DNA of 64,000 nt from Hypholoma sublateritium FD-334 SS-4 (taxonomy: Eukaryota; Basidiomycota; Agaricomycetes; Agaricales; Strophariaceae), in contig KN817522.1 of assembly GCA_000827495.1 (NCBI GenBank), positions 124,001 to 188,000 of the forward strand, read 5' to 3'. This document shows, one piece after another, positions 22,857 through 37,943 of the stretch. The notes below the pieces were generated by a model. That model saw only the letters and a list, made by a program, of their open reading frames with translations, was not told the origin of the DNA and did not search any database. The position numbers and the translations under genes are program-made. Position 1 is the stretch's first letter; each line of letters begins with the position of its first letter.

Positions 22857-25800
22857 ATGAGCACCCGCTCAAAAACGAGATCTAGTCTGTCGTCGAAGGC
22901 TTCTGAGTCTGTCAGTGCCGCCCCGAAATCAAAGGGTCGCACACATACACATCATGGGCAGTCTGATGACATGGACGTGGATGTGCATACAGGAGAGGGT
23001 AAGGAGAATGTGAAAACGGTGGCCGCCAAATCTTCAATGGCCCCTCCTTCGCGAACGAGGCATAGTAATCAGAGAAAGGCAAGAACTAGGGAGTCCCTTC
23101 GCACGGTGGACTGTGTCTGTTCGAAGGGCGATGACGGATCGCCTATGGTCCTCTGCTCACAATGTCACATCTGGTACGTTGTAGCCCCCTTGCGCATACA
23201 TCTCCACTGCTATTGCGTGATATGATCTGACATATAACGCTCTATAGGTATCATTTCACATGCGTAGACATCAGCGAGCCAGAGGCCGAGGAAATTAGTG
23301 AGTTGCCATTTCTGCTGTATCCGAATCTTGCTAACGTCGCATGCGCATCGTCTAGGCGTATACGTATGTCCCACATGTACTACATCGACCGGCAGTCGTT
23401 CAACTAGTGAGTGGATTGCCCCTTTTCTTGTCTTATGTACTGGCGTGTTCTGTACGCCACATTCTCCTCTTGCACTCTGTAGTCTTCCTCTTTTGGCCAA
23501 AGAAGAACAAAAAATGCTCTGTCTCTGTAGCTTGTTATCTGAGGATGGCCGTGGCCTCTGTTGGCCGGCGTTCCATTTTTACTTGGCTGCCTTGCTCGGT
23601 CGTTGCGACCTGCCGTCGCAAAGACAAGCCGCTCTACGTTGTGTGACTATGTATCACACACCAAGATATGCTGCATTATACGCAACGACCTGCACGGTCA
23701 GAGCATGGCATATAATACTGCTTCATGGTTTGAGCAATACCTATGAGAGCAGTGCCACTTTTCTATATATATGACGGGCATGAACCCTGCGTCCACGATG
23801 GCGTCATAGAACCACCCTTATTCATTTTTTTTGTTACTTCACCGTCTTCTCGCCGTTGCCTTGCTATGTTATGTGGCAACCATACTTACTCGTAAATTCT
23901 TCTCTGCAGTGGTTTGGGAGGGTGATCAGGCTATCGAGGAGGGCAGCGACGATGAATCGGCCATTTCAACTCGGAGGCAGGCCGCACTCAAGGTACACAA
24001 GGTGTTCCCGGAGCATAACATCAAGCTACCCGCTGAGGAATCCGAGGAGAGTTCAAGTAGTGAGGACGAGTACACCGAAGAAAAGGTCAACTCGCCCAAG
24101 GACCAGGTATGTTTCAGTTTGTGTTCTCTATGTCGCCATTGGCTGACCTCATTCCCCTCCAGCGTCATGGACGCTCGCATCGCCTTTCCACTGTATCAGA
24201 TACAGAGTCCGTTGCTGACGCCAGTAAACGTCGGACGAATCGTATCAAACAATCTACATCGCCATCACCCAGCATCCACGGCCCTGCGAAAAGAAAGGCT
24301 TCATTTGCTCACCAATCTTCCTCACCCCCTCCGTCGAAGAAGAAGAGACCTAGAGAGTCTCACAGCGGCGATGATCCTGTACGAAAATATTGCTTGACCA
24401 AGTTGGAAGAACTTTTCAAGGATGTGTTTTTGCGCTATCCACATGTACGCGTGTCTACTGGCGGTGACGATGAGCCTACTTCGGCCAGCGCGGGGTCTAC
24501 TGAAGAGCAGAAGCAAGGCAAAATCATTCCAAAAAAACTGGAAGAACTCTCAGACGAGGAAAAAGATGCCCTTGTAAAAGAATCACAACAATTCTCACAG
24601 GACCTGGAAAATTGTGTATTCGAGATCTATTCAGAACCTGATAAATCCGGTAACCCTCATGCAAGCGGAAAATATAAGTGAGTATTGAGAGTCTTTTCTT
24701 GATGTATAGTGCGCTGATCTAGTTCTTATAGGGAGCGTTTTCGAATGTTGCAGTTTAACCTTAGCAAAGTTGACCGTGTCATTATTCACCAACGCATTAC
24801 GTCTGGAACTATTTCTCCGAAAGAGATATCGTTGATGTCGTCTACTGACCTGGCGGACGAGGAGACCAAGCAACATATCAAGCTTGCGGAGAAAGAGGCT
24901 CTCGAGCATTCCATTTTACTAAAATCTACGGTGCCGCGTGCCAAAATCACCCATAAGGGGCTGCAGGATATCGAAGATGTGAATGGCGAGGTGGCCAATT
25001 TACGTGAGACAGAGGTGCACAAAGAGCGTGAGCAAGAGGAGGAGGAGCGCAGGGAACGGGAACGGTCGGCTCGGCTAAGAGCCACTCAGAGACAAAGGAC
25101 GGCGTCCATCTCTGTCCCTCCCGAGTCGCCGACCGTGCAACAGAGTCCGACAATGGGCGACCAACTCTGGGGCGGGCCTCCGCCAGTTCCTGCACACGCC
25201 ATGTCCCCAACGGCCGCGGACTTCGCCAGCTCGGGCTCGCGGCCACCTGTATTCATGCATACACCCGATCTCAACACGACGGAACTCGAGCTGAACCTGG
25301 CCGACCTTATCAATATCGACGATGAGCAGGATCCGTTGGCATCTATCTCCCAGTCTACCTTCGGGTCGAATATTGTCTCATCTCCTGTGGATGGGACCAG
25401 TGCATCACTTCCTTCTATCGCCCCTACCGGCATCTCGCCGTTTGCTGCTCGCCCTGAAAGACAGCGCGGCGCTTCATTTGACCTCAACTCTCTCTGGAAC
25501 ATGGCCACTAAGGATGACTCCGCGCAAATCATTAAACCGTCTCCTGAACCCACTCCAATCGCTGCGCCCGAGCCATCCATTGCCCCCGTGCTCACCGAAG
25601 AACCTGGTGCCGATGGAAGCGATAAGGACGAAGCAATGGAACTAGAAAGCGTGGAGGCTAATGATCAAGATTTTGATATGTTCTTGGAGGAGAAGGAAAC
25701 GGAACAAGAACAGTCGGAAGAACTGATTGTGACACCTATTCCTCCCCGGAATATCGAGGCTTTGCCCGAAGTTTGGACCGGAAAGGTAAGTTTCAAGTCA

Positions 25801-27229
25801 TACACATATCATTTCTTTGGCTTACCAAACGATCTGTGATTTAGTTGACGATGCCACTGGACTCCAGTGTACCTCAGGAGACGTCTCTGGTTGCACGTCA
25901 AATTGCTGGCCGACCTCTGCCAGCAGATTCACCTCTTTGGAAAACTTTGTTCCCGTCCGAGCAACTCAGGATCGAAGGTCGCGTTGCAGTGGAAAATTCC
26001 GTGAAATACCTGGTGGGAATGCGGTTGAACGCCGCAAAAGAGTTATATGCTGCTGCCTTTGTTCCTTCAACTCCGGGACATGAACAAGACTTCAAGATTT
26101 TCTGCGACTTCTTGATCGCCAAAGGGTGCGTGTCTGTCAACCTTGCCCACCTTATCTGTGACTAATTAATATTGTTATTTTAAGTCGTCACGGTTTAGTG
26201 TTTCCCTGGGGAAGTAGGCCCAAGGAATATCATCCAGGGCGTGAACTCTACATGATTCCTCTCCGCCAATCAGAGCCATTACCTGAATTCGTCGAGCTAC
26301 TCGATGAGCTGAAGCTACCCAAAATCCGAAATAGAGATTACTTGCTTGGCGTCTGGATTCTAAACAAAGGAAAGTTGGCCGTCTTACCAGGCGCCTCGCA
26401 ACCACCTCCAGCACCAGCGGCGTCATTACCCCCTCAGCCTCAACCTCAGCCTCAGCCCTCGCATACGCCTCCACTGGATCTCTCTATCTTCAACAACCTG
26501 CCTCCTCTTGCTGCACTGAACACAGCTCCTCCAAGCTCGATTCCCAGTCTTCCGCAGTCTATCCCACCCATTGCACGCGACACACTAGCGGCAGAGGTCG
26601 CATCGCTGACCCCCGAGCAGCTACAGGAGGTACTCCGAACACTAGCTTCGACCCAACTACCTCCTATGCCACTGCCCGGCCCGCCTCCAGTGCTGCCCCA
26701 GATGCACAACATACACCGACCGCCGATGCACCACGTCCCGACCCCGCCTATGGGCGTCCCGACCCCACCAATGGGCGTTCCGACCCCGCCAATGGGCAAC
26801 ACGCCGCCGATGATGTCGACGCCCCAGTCATGGATGCAGGCCCCGCCTGCGCCGTACGGCAACTATCCCCCGCCCAACGTTCCGTTCCAGCAGCCCCCGG
26901 CACACGGGGTCCATGGCATGAACCCAAGCATGCCCACACACTTCGACCGCCCAGATTACGAGCGGCCAGACTATGACCGTCAGAAATATGACCGTGACTT
27001 CCAGGCCGGCTCAAATTACCAGCAAGGTAGCAGCGGTATGCGCGGCGGCGAACGCGGGTGGCGCGGAAACGCTGGAAATCGCGGAGGGAATCAGAGAAAT
27101 AACAGCGGTGGTGGTCTGAGAGGTGCCCGGGGAAGGGGCAGTGGTGAGGGCTCAGACTTCACCACTCGTCGTGATTCAGGCTGGCCTCGTCGGCAGCGAA
27201 GTGAAGGACACAGCGGTCCTTCTTGGTAA
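22857..27229 (+). CDS. bye1: Bye1-like transcription elongation regulator (PHD, TFIIS central domain, SPOC)
   Basis: Eight exons: 22857-23173, 23248-23297, 23356-23406, 23910-24106, 24163-24677, 24732-25785, 25845-26125 and 26185-27229; 1169 residues. A C4HC3 PHD finger (CVCSKGDDGSPMVLCSQC, then YHFTC and CPTC) spans about 86-135 and is interrupted by introns. A TFIIS-type central domain follows at about 270-390 (DDPVRKYCLTKLEELF, then KYKERFRMLQFNLS), then a disordered stretch, a SPOC domain from about 729 (WTGKLTMPLDSS), and a Pro/Gly/Arg-rich tail with an imperfect PTPPMGV repeat and RGG-like motifs. Bye1 binds RNA polymerase II through the TFIIS-like domain and reads H3 trimethyl-Lys4 with its PHD finger; that role is known for yeast and inferred here. 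The third intron, 503 bases, is unusually long for this locus. Confidence 0.88.
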
Positions 27230-27528
27230 CTCGGTGTCATACACCCTTTGGAATTCAGATTACATAAATTATCTCCTATGTTTCGTAGTATTGCCTGATT
27301 CTATTCGTTCTTACCCCACCTATTGTTGTACTTTATCCTCCATCGTAATATTCGGTGGTGACTTGCCTCCCTCGAAATCATATGACTTTTACAACAGTCT
27401 CGTAACGACCAGTCTAGCTTTAGTCCGATAAATGAGGAGTTACGCAGACGTTATGTATGCAAGTAATAACCAGGTTATGAATTCCTTTCGTATTTATTGA
27501 GAAAATATAAAAATAAAAGACCTTGTAT

Positions 27529-29164
27529 TTAATCCTGGATCTGGACCTTGATAGCACCCTGTGCTGGATCAGCAGCAACATGGAACGCAGCGATTGCATC
27601 TTCCAACTTGAATCTATGTGTCACCAAGGGCTTGATATTTATAAGGCCACCAGCAACAAGACGAATAGCCTTGGGATACTGTAAGACGAAGGTTAGACAC
27701 GATAAGAGAGGAATTAGGCATGGATATTGAATCACTTGGTTTGCATAACGGTATTGGAAGCTAACATCGATTTCATTGGCACTTAGGTGCATGAACGGAA
27801 ACTGGATCATAATTAACAGTTCAGTTAAGTTCCGGAGAACATGTTACTGCCCAATCGTATACGCACCACTTGCTCGTTTTTGCCAACACCAATTATGAAG
27901 ACTTTACCACCAAATTGCATAGACTAAACATGTAATGAGAGGAATTGTAACCTTGAGTGTATCTAGAAAGGATGGTGTACCCACATGAATCGCGGCGTGG
28001 ACACTGCTTTCGACACCAGTACATTCAAGAGTAACAGTCAAGGGTGTGCCTGCGGCCTCCTTGATCTGAACTGCCTGCTCTTTCGGCGTGTTATTCCGGG
28101 AAATGAGGACGGTGCGCACGCCCGGAACTAGTTTTTTGGCAAAGTCCAACCGGTTCTGGAAAAGGTCAGTGATGACAATAGGTTCTGCGCCTGCAGCTCT
28201 GGCAGAGAGAAGAGATATGAGACCAATGGGTCCCGCACCACTGTTCAGGTAAATTAAATATGACGTCCTAATCAACCGGCGCACAACACTTACCAGACAA
28301 GAAGAGGATCTCCAAGGCGCAGTCCGGAACGTTCGATTCCAGCCAAGGCCACGGCTAACGGCTCACAAAGCGACCCTTCCTCAAAGGTCACATGGTCTGG
28401 AAGACGGTGAAGCCACTGTGCGGGGTGCAAGTGCCACCGGGTAAGTGTACCTACAATGGTGTACACAGTCAGATCTGTGACTGGTCTCTTTTTATAGATG
28501 GCGTACCATGGAAGGGGGGCGTTGAGAAGAAAACGACGTCGGGACATGCGTTGTAGCGCCCAGTGCGGCAAGGGTCGCACGCAGGTTGAGAGCACGGTAC
28601 TCCTGCTTCAATGGCAACACGGTCGCCTGATCGATAGACACTTTGAATTATAGCTCATAAAAAATCATAATGTAAAGAACAGACTTACCAGTTTTCCACT
28701 GCGTAACACCTTCGCCGACTTCAACGACCTCTCCGGCAGATTCATGGCCAGATCCACACTGATTATAATAGAGATATTCTGCTTCAGAATCAGACTTAAC
28801 AGAATCGATGAAAGACAGACCTCATCAGTGACAACCATGGAATCGCCAATTCTTCCATGTTGCCAGAAGTGGACATCGCTCCTACACAACAGATGGGACC
28901 TGCTTTTCAAGAACGATGGCGATCGAGTACGTACCCACATATTCCCGTAGCTCGTACGTGTAGGAGCACCTGTCCAGGGCCCGGCTTGGGGCGCGGTTTC
29001 TCGACGAGATGGATCTCATGGGCTGGGTTGTAGAACGCGGCGATGTTCGCCTCAGGCGAAGGCTTCTCGCCCACTTTCAGAACTCTGAAGACAGGATCAT
29101 CGAGAACTTTTCGCGGGCTGTATATCTCAGCGTTGCCCACTGTGGCATTTTCGGTGGTCGACAT
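27529..29164 (-). CDS. Zinc-dependent polyol dehydrogenase (sorbitol/xylitol/L-arabinitol type)
   Basis: Nine exons: 29164-28935, 28881-28821, 28758-28689, 28626-28507, 28450-28294, 28240-27985, 27923-27867, 27801-27736 and 27678-27529; 388 residues. It is a medium-chain dehydrogenase: catalytic zinc ligands are in GICGSDVHFW and [10 protein letters not shown], the four structural-zinc cysteines lie in CSQPACDPC and RYNAC, and the NAD-binding GAGPIGL is present followed by acidic Asp in [10 protein letters not shown], which suggests NAD over NADP. Fungal relatives oxidise L-arabinitol, xylitol or sorbitol in pentose and hexitol catabolism; L-arabinitol 4-dehydrogenase is my first guess, but substrate cannot be settled by eye. 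The gene converges on the Bye1-like gene 299 bases away and lies head-to-tail with the NDR kinase. Confidence 0.88.
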
Positions 29165-29713
29165 TTCGAGTTGGCTGAGCGATAAAAAAGAAAGCCGTTC
29201 TGAGTAGGATATGTGGGGTGCTCAGGGATATAAGATAAACCAGGATCCGGCTGTAAAACATCGCGGCGACTTTTGTACCGGCTGAGCTTGTGAGAACCAC
29301 CATCTACTTCGAAGCTTGCTGTGGTATATAGGTCAGGAGGACAAAGGTGGAGAGTGCGTGCCCGATGACCAGGCGTGAGCCGGCACGGCGGGCCGTGCAG
29401 TACACCGACGAACATCCCAACATCCTCACAATCGAGCTTGTCAACTCGAATGACTGAGCCAAAGCTGAGCGCTGAGCTTTGATGTTGCGAGATGTTGATG
29501 CAAGGTCGATTCAACCACCTTCAATCCCACTCGGTAAACGAAACTAAGCTAAACCTACAATTGTATTTTTTCTGGCAACGATGAATATAAAAACAGTGCA
29601 TACCAGATTCACGACCACTTTGCATCCCCATGCAAGCGCCGGCGGCGAGAATTCCGGCGACGAAAACAAATTAGATATGTAGTTTTACAGACAATAGCCG
29701 CCAAAATAGATAT
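29165..29713. other. Intergenic spacer, same-strand genes
   Basis: Holds the promoter of the polyol dehydrogenase and the 3' flank of the NDR kinase gene, both on the minus strand. No further gene or repeat was seen. Confidence 0.5.
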
Positions 29714-31732
<2,019 letters not shown>

Positions 31733-32429
31733 TGAGAGGGGAATTCCAGCTTAAAGCTCGTTAGGCGATACCAGGACAGGAGAAACGGTCGTTTTAGGAG
31801 AGTGCAAGTGGGCACGAGGAGGCGATGGGAGTGGTTAATAGACAAGGCGCGATTATTACTTTAGCGTGGTGGACAATCTAAGATTCTAACACCTTCACAA
31901 TGGTTACCCAGTCATTCGCAAATTGAATATCTAATTTTTGCCATCTGATGTCCCACGTATTTCAGTGTAATTCTCATTTTCAGAAGGCCTTCCAGGTGCT
32001 TATGAACTCGACATAATATTGCGGTTTCTCTGTTGTTTCTCTGTATAGATTTGGCGCCGAGTCTTGCTAGATATCCGTAGGTTTCGGCGAGTGCGCCTCT
32101 GCCGCATTTGGACAGGGGTGCACGGGATTAATCCGGTTCGTTGCCCACACATTCACGCCGGTGGGGGAGATGGAGCACTTCAACGACCACATATCCCAAG
32201 TATAACGATTGTCATCGCGATTCTGTAACTGTAGTGATATGTGCCATGAAAACCAGGAGGGAACATGCATTGGACATGCAAGATCTATGCCCAGCCCGAT
32301 TAGGAAGAAAGAGTTTTGCCAAACAACGCCCGCTCGCGTGAACAGTTGCCGCGCCTAATCAGTTACCACAAGCTTAGTTGTGTAACATTAACATCATATC
32401 CTTTACCTGTCAATTCTCGGCCACAAAAT
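31733..32429. other. Divergent promoter region between NDR kinase and prp4
   Basis: 697 bases between two genes transcribed away from each other, so promoters of both should lie here. No conserved element was recognised by eye. Confidence 0.5.
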
Positions 32430-34403
32430 ATGTCGGAATTGACTCTCGATACGCTCGTCGACGACGGGAACTATCTCGGAACAGAGCGCGCTCGCATCGA
32501 AAACAAAGTAATACTCGATGAACTGGAACGCAAAAAGAAGGCGCGCACTATGGCAGTGCCGACAGACGACACTCGGGTCAAGGCCCGCCTGAGGGAAATT
32601 GGCGAACCCATAACTATCTTCGGTGAACGAGTGCGTGTATATTCTTTCTCTTTTGTGCGCGTATCAAACCCTCTTACAGGCCGCAGATCGACGCGACCGT
32701 CTAATATATGTCCTCTCTCAAATAAATGCTGCGCGAGGAGACGATGCGATGCATGTCGACGAGGAATCCTCCGACGAAAGCGAAGAAGAGGTACGTCCGA
32801 TCGCATGTTCTCTCCGAGCTGTAGAAGAGCTCCTCAATCATACCAATGCGTTAAGGAGGAAGAGTTCTACACACCAGGCTCAATGGACCTGCTAGAAGCC
32901 CGCAGACGGATTGCAGAATATTCTCTTCCCAGGTTGGATTTTTCCTGCCGATGGTCAAGGTAGACAAGGTGCTTACCATGCCTCTTTTCTTCCGTCTCTG
33001 TTGCAGAGCTCAAAAGAGGATCGCCCAGCAGCGGATAGACAGCAAACTAGATCTCGGTCGTGTTGTCGATATCCGTAAGAAGGCGTTCGCGGAAGTCAAG
33101 GTATGTGGGCACCATTAGAGTTCTACTTTGCGAAATATTGTCAGACTTACTCTGCTCCAGAAATTCTCCAACATGGGCTCGCAAATTGGCGACGAGCGCC
33201 CCATATCAATAGTCCGTTTTGCACCCAACAACAAAATCTTGGCGACCGGCAGTTGGTCAGGAACGGTCAAGCTGTGGAACGTCCCGTCTTGTACACCGAT
33301 CCGCTCTCTACGAGGACATAGCGATCGAATTGGAGGTGTCGCGTGGCATCCACAGGCAACACTATCGCAGGGAGAGAGCGTCGTAAATCTTGCAAGCGGA
33401 GGCGGCGAAGGGAGTGTAAATCTTTGGTCACTGAATAGGTACGCATTGTACAGATATCCTTCATCTGATATTCTGAAAAAAGTCTTTTCAGCGATAATCC
33501 AATATCAGTCATGAAAGGCCATCAAGATCGCGTTTGTCGCGTCGCCTTCCATCCATCTGGGAACTACGTTGCGAGTGCAAGTTTCGATACAACATGGCGA
33601 CTCTGGGACGTCAATACATCGAAAGAACTACTTATGCAAGAAGGCCACTCCAAAGAAGTCTACTCAGTGGAGTTCCAAAACGATGGCTCCCTCGTTGCTT
33701 CCGGGTGCGTTCACCCTCAACATCCTATCAGAGACCTATAATTCACCTCTCCTAATAGTGGCCTCGATGCGATCGGGCGCGTATGGGATCTACGGACGGG
33801 AAAGACAGCGATGGTACTCGACGGCCACATCCAAGCCGTGTTCGCAACCGCCTTCTCGCCGAATGGGTTCGGATGTTTTTTAAAAATTTATCCTCATATC
33901 CACCGCACTCACACACACCGTTCTCATTATACAGATACCAGATCGCCACCGGCGCAGGCGACGACACCATCCGTATCTGGGACATGCGCGCGATCAAGTC
34001 GCTCTATACCATCCCCGCGCATATCTCGAACGTCTCCGACATCCGCTTCTTCCGTGCCGACGACCTCTTCTTCAAGCACGTCCCGACTGACGTACAGATG
34101 GGCGGCGCGGGCCCTGCTACCGAGATCGAGGGTGAGGGTGCGAGCGCCGCGGCGCGCGACGCCCCCGAGAAGGAGTACGCCGCGGCACACGAGGAGTGGC
34201 GCTACCGCTCCGGTCTATTCTTCGCGAGCTCGGGCTACGACGGCTTCGTTAAGTTGTGGAGTGCGGATGACTGGCAGTTGCTGAAGCGCCTATCGACGGA
34301 CGCGGGCAAGGTCATGTCAGTGGATATCTCGAGCGATGGTGAGATGCTCGTCTCCGGGACGTATAATCGGAATTTCCAACTTTTCGGTCCTGAGGATGTG
34401 TAA
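32430..34403 (+). CDS. prp4: U4/U6 snRNP protein Prp4 (WD40 repeats)
   Basis: Eight exons: 32430-32630, 32680-32790, 32856-32932, 33007-33100, 33161-33438, 33492-33704, 33759-33866 and 33935-34403; 516 residues. The N-terminus has the PRP4-like (SFM) segment, [17 protein letters not shown] followed by RRDRL. The C-terminal two thirds are about seven WD40 repeats ending in WD-type dipeptides ([36 protein letters not shown]). Human and yeast Prp4 stabilise the U4/U6 di-snRNP in the nucleus. The last repeats carry a fungal-type insert (about 60 residues, Glu/Ala-rich, between [14 protein letters not shown] and the next blade). Donor GTTCGG at 33867 is atypical but is the only way to keep the SPNGYQIATG repeat intact. 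Confidence 0.92.
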
Positions 34404-34765
34404 ACCTGGCGCAGAGTATGTATCAATGCATTTATTTACTTTATCTGAAAGTGTGATGGAGGATAGCTTCTCCGCGCTGCGTAGAAGCAGCAACAAAGCA
34501 GATATCTGGCTTGTTGGTCGTTCACATTACCCCCTACACATGTAGGCGCATTATATTCATGTGGCACGATTACTTCGCACATTTATTTATTTGTATGGAG
34601 GGCTCGTACAATGACATAAGAAAGGCGATGCGGTGGCATGCTGTATTATACAATAGGAACCAAGAATCCCAGAAAAGGGGCTCTACATAACATAAAACAC
34701 AGCCTAGATTATACCGTCTCGAACCTTGGATGCAGGAATCAGAACACAAGGCATGGGGGCATTAG
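34404..34765. other. Convergent 3' region between prp4 and mbp1
   Basis: AT-rich, no frame of note. It should hold the two polyadenylation regions. Confidence 0.5.
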
Positions 34766-37615
34766 TTACGTCTGGCCGACCTTTTGCATGAAGCCGGAGA
34801 CCCGCCCAAGGTCCACGATCTGCGCCTCGCTCTCCACCGCAATGAGCAGATTCTCCAGCATCTGCACCAGAAAAACCAGGTCAACATCGCGCACCACTGA
34901 ACGCCGTAATAAAAGCCCACTCACATCCTCGACCTTGTCGATCGGCAGCCCCGTGCACAGTGCCACGATCTTCTTGCACTGGAATTCCTTCTCCGCCGTC
35001 GCGCCCTGCAAGCTCTGCAGCCGCGCGCGCACAAGGTCCTCCATGCGCATGTGCCATGCTTTCAAGCGTCGCAACCGGACGAGCGTCGCCGGTGAGTCCG
35101 TCGTCGGCAACGGCGGCTCCGAGTCGACGCTGAACGAGATGTCGACGGCGCCCGCGACGCCAACCATCGTCGAGCCCGCGCCACGGTGCTGGAACGCCGG
35201 GCCCGCGGCGGTACGTGCATCACTGCCGTCGAGCTCCGTGCGCCCTGTCCAGTCGAACTGTTCCTCATCTACCAGCGCCCGCTCCACGTTGCGCACGCGC
35301 TGGTTGATCTGGTCGAGCTCCCCGCAGCGCGCTTGCCACGCCTGGATCTGCTTGCGCTGCTCAGAGAGCTCGCGGGTGGCGGCGCGGAGATGGGCCTGCG
35401 TCACGTCGAGGGCGTCCTGCTTTGTCTTGATCTCGCCTTGGAATTCGGAGCTTAGGTTTTGGATCATTGTGGTCATGTCTATGCGTATACATTCAGGATT
35501 ATGCATGTTGGGATAACTGTATAACATACCAGCTATTACATCCTGGCTCTTCTGGACAGGCAAAGGAGGTCCGGAGCGTAACGAAGATAACAGATCTTCG
35601 GCTCGTGGCCCGCCACTCAGCTCCTGGGTATAAGTCAGAATACGCATATAAGAAGTAAAATCGCAGGATATACCTCAGTTTCGACCCCGAAGTCTCCTGG
35701 CCGCAAGCCCAGTTTATTCGGCAATATCCGATTGGCACCGACATCCAGCAAGGATCTTACTAGACTTCTATTGCCCACTCGAGCGGCAATGTTCAAGGCG
35801 GTGTCCCCATGCTCATCTTGCAAGTCAACAATGGAGCGAAAGTCGGAGCCCTGCTCCTGCGCTATCCAAATGAGAATTTGGTCGAGATAATATCGAGCGG
35901 CCACTGCGCGGCCCTTGACACCTGCCAGGGAAACAATGTGATGTATCACCGATTTCCGTGAAGTATCCAATGTTCGGATGGTCGGGTGAAGGGCAAGAAC
36001 GAGATTGCTGAAGGTCTGCTGGTCAGCATTGTGGGTCGCCAGACAAGCGCGAATGAGGGGTGTTTCGCCCAAGAAGTTGCCCCGATGTATGTCTGCACCA
36101 TGGGCTTTCAGCGCGTCAATAGTGACCATACGCCCGAGGCTGGCAGCGATGTGCATAGCAGTGTGCCCTTGGTCATCGAGAATCGTGTCAGCGTCGAATG
36201 CCGGAGACGGCGCTTCGGGATTCGATGGGTCGGTTGAGATTTCGCGTAGAAGCTCAATGATAGGAGCGGGTTCATCACGTTGGCAAATTGCGGCGACTAC
36301 GGCCGCCCTGCGACTATCCTTATAATGAGATATAAGCTCCCCGGGGCGGGGTATGATTGGCTTAGAAGCAAAGCGCGGCTTATGCGCGTCGAGCTCGGGA
36401 GATTGGCTTGTCTTTCCCGCAACACCGTTGGCCGCAGATACCGCGCTTGAGGGCCGAGGAGTACCGTTGAATATCTGTTGCGAATTAGGGTTCACGGTCG
36501 TACTCGTCGCCGTACGCGTTGATTGCCAGCTGGTAGGTTGCGACAAAGAAGTTTCTTGCGCATTATCCATGCGAAGGCGCTTGGCGGGCGAAGGATTTTC
36601 CTCGCCGTTCGTCAATGAGTTGGCGGACGGCGGTCTTGATCCGTCGATGTGGCTAAGGTCTTCAGAGCGCGTCAGAACGGTTGGAATAAACGCATATACT
36701 CAGACAAACCTGGATATCCAGCGCTCAGTGCGTCTACATCGGCCTCTGAGCGGTGTCTCTTGAGACTCGCCGCAGGCAGCGGAGGTGTTTGGGAGGGCTG
36801 GTATTGAGGTTGAGGCGACTGGCTATAGGGACCTTGTTGGTATGGTCCCGGAGAGCCAAATCCTGGAGGACGGCCCAGGGCGGATAGGCCAGATGTAGAG
36901 GGAGTGAAGAGCCCTTGGGCTCGCCCTTGATTCAGGAGACGGAGCGCAGAACCGGGCATGATGGGAGGCGGTGCAAGGGCGGACGGGAGATTTGCCATGT
37001 AGTTCCCGGGCGCCCCAATGCTAGAGTATGAAGAAGAGGCTGATAGTGGGCGCGGCGAGGCTGTTCCGGCGGGTGTGCTGACTGGCAGCGCGCCCAGGGA
37101 GTTGGTGGTCGGGGTGAAGTCGAATAGAGGTGATAACAAAGGTGCGACGCCGTACTGCAGGGCAATGTCACGTCCGCGCTCCAGAGGAATCCTGGAATAG
37201 TCACCGTTATTTACGCGTTTCACAGTGGTCAATGAATGTCACGAACCAGGTCCCCTGATATTTACCATACCCCCCTTGAACAATCTCATGTTTCCCAGGC
37301 AAAATTTCTTTCTCAAGTATCTTTGTGCGCCGCCCCTTGTCGACCCCAGCGACCTTAAGGATCTGCGTCGCGTTGACGTACGAGTCGTTTCGCCTGCGCA
37401 TGACGGCGATGCCGCGAATCATGCACTCGTAGACCTGGGACGAGACGCGACCGTGTCACAAGGCTAGGGTCATAGCGAGTGGAATGAATCGTTACCTGGA
37501 CTGCAGAGTATACAGCATTGTATATTTTCACGGGCGGCTGGTTGCTCCCTGGAGCTCTTGGACCGGCCTGCATGGTGCTGGGGAAAGGGGGATGGGTGTC
37601 GTGCGGTGGCGCCAA
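34766..37615 (-). CDS. mbp1: APSES transcription factor with ankyrin repeats (Mbp1/Res-type, MBF complex)
   Basis: Seven exons: 37615-37496, 37434-37247, 37191-36710, 36659-35674, 35623-35530, 35478-34925 and 34861-34766; 839 residues. An APSES/KilA-N DNA-binding domain lies at about 25-125 ([37 protein letters not shown]). A Ser/Pro/Gln-rich linker follows, then ankyrin repeats around 390-590 ([34 protein letters not shown]), a coiled coil ([14 protein letters not shown]) and a conserved C-terminal helix. Mbp1 binds MCB-type promoter elements and drives G1/S genes together with a Swi6-like partner; that is family knowledge. The gene is divergent from yvc1, with 328 bases between the starts. 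Confidence 0.92.
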
Positions 37616-37943
37616 AGCAGGTCAGGTGTCTCGAAGAGCCACACAACGCGACAACGCGTGCGTCGGAGATGAAATCAGTTAGTACATGTTTTAGCACATG
37701 TGCCTCCAGGCTCCCACCCACACTCACCCCCCAAGCCCAATCTTGCATTTCCATCTAATTAGGCTCGGAAACCATCGCAGATAAATTACTCGAAGGACAT
37801 CACGGAAAGAGAATATATACGTCCACGGTGAGCGCTGAGCGGAGACTGAGGGAATTTGGCGGTTGCACCGCGACTTATATATAATGTCGCAGGTCCAGCT
37901 GCCTGTCCGCACTTAATGCTCTTTCTCCTCTCAGATATCTCCA
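37616..37943. other. Divergent promoter region between mbp1 and yvc1
   Basis: 328 bases separating two outward-facing start codons. A TATATATAA run lies near 37876-37884, about 60 bases before the yvc1 start. No other element was recognised. Confidence 0.5.

Noticed and set aside
34638..35516. A plus-strand frame of 292 codons opposite mbp1.
   Set aside because: It is antisense to conserved coiled-coil coding sequence of mbp1 and has no domain.
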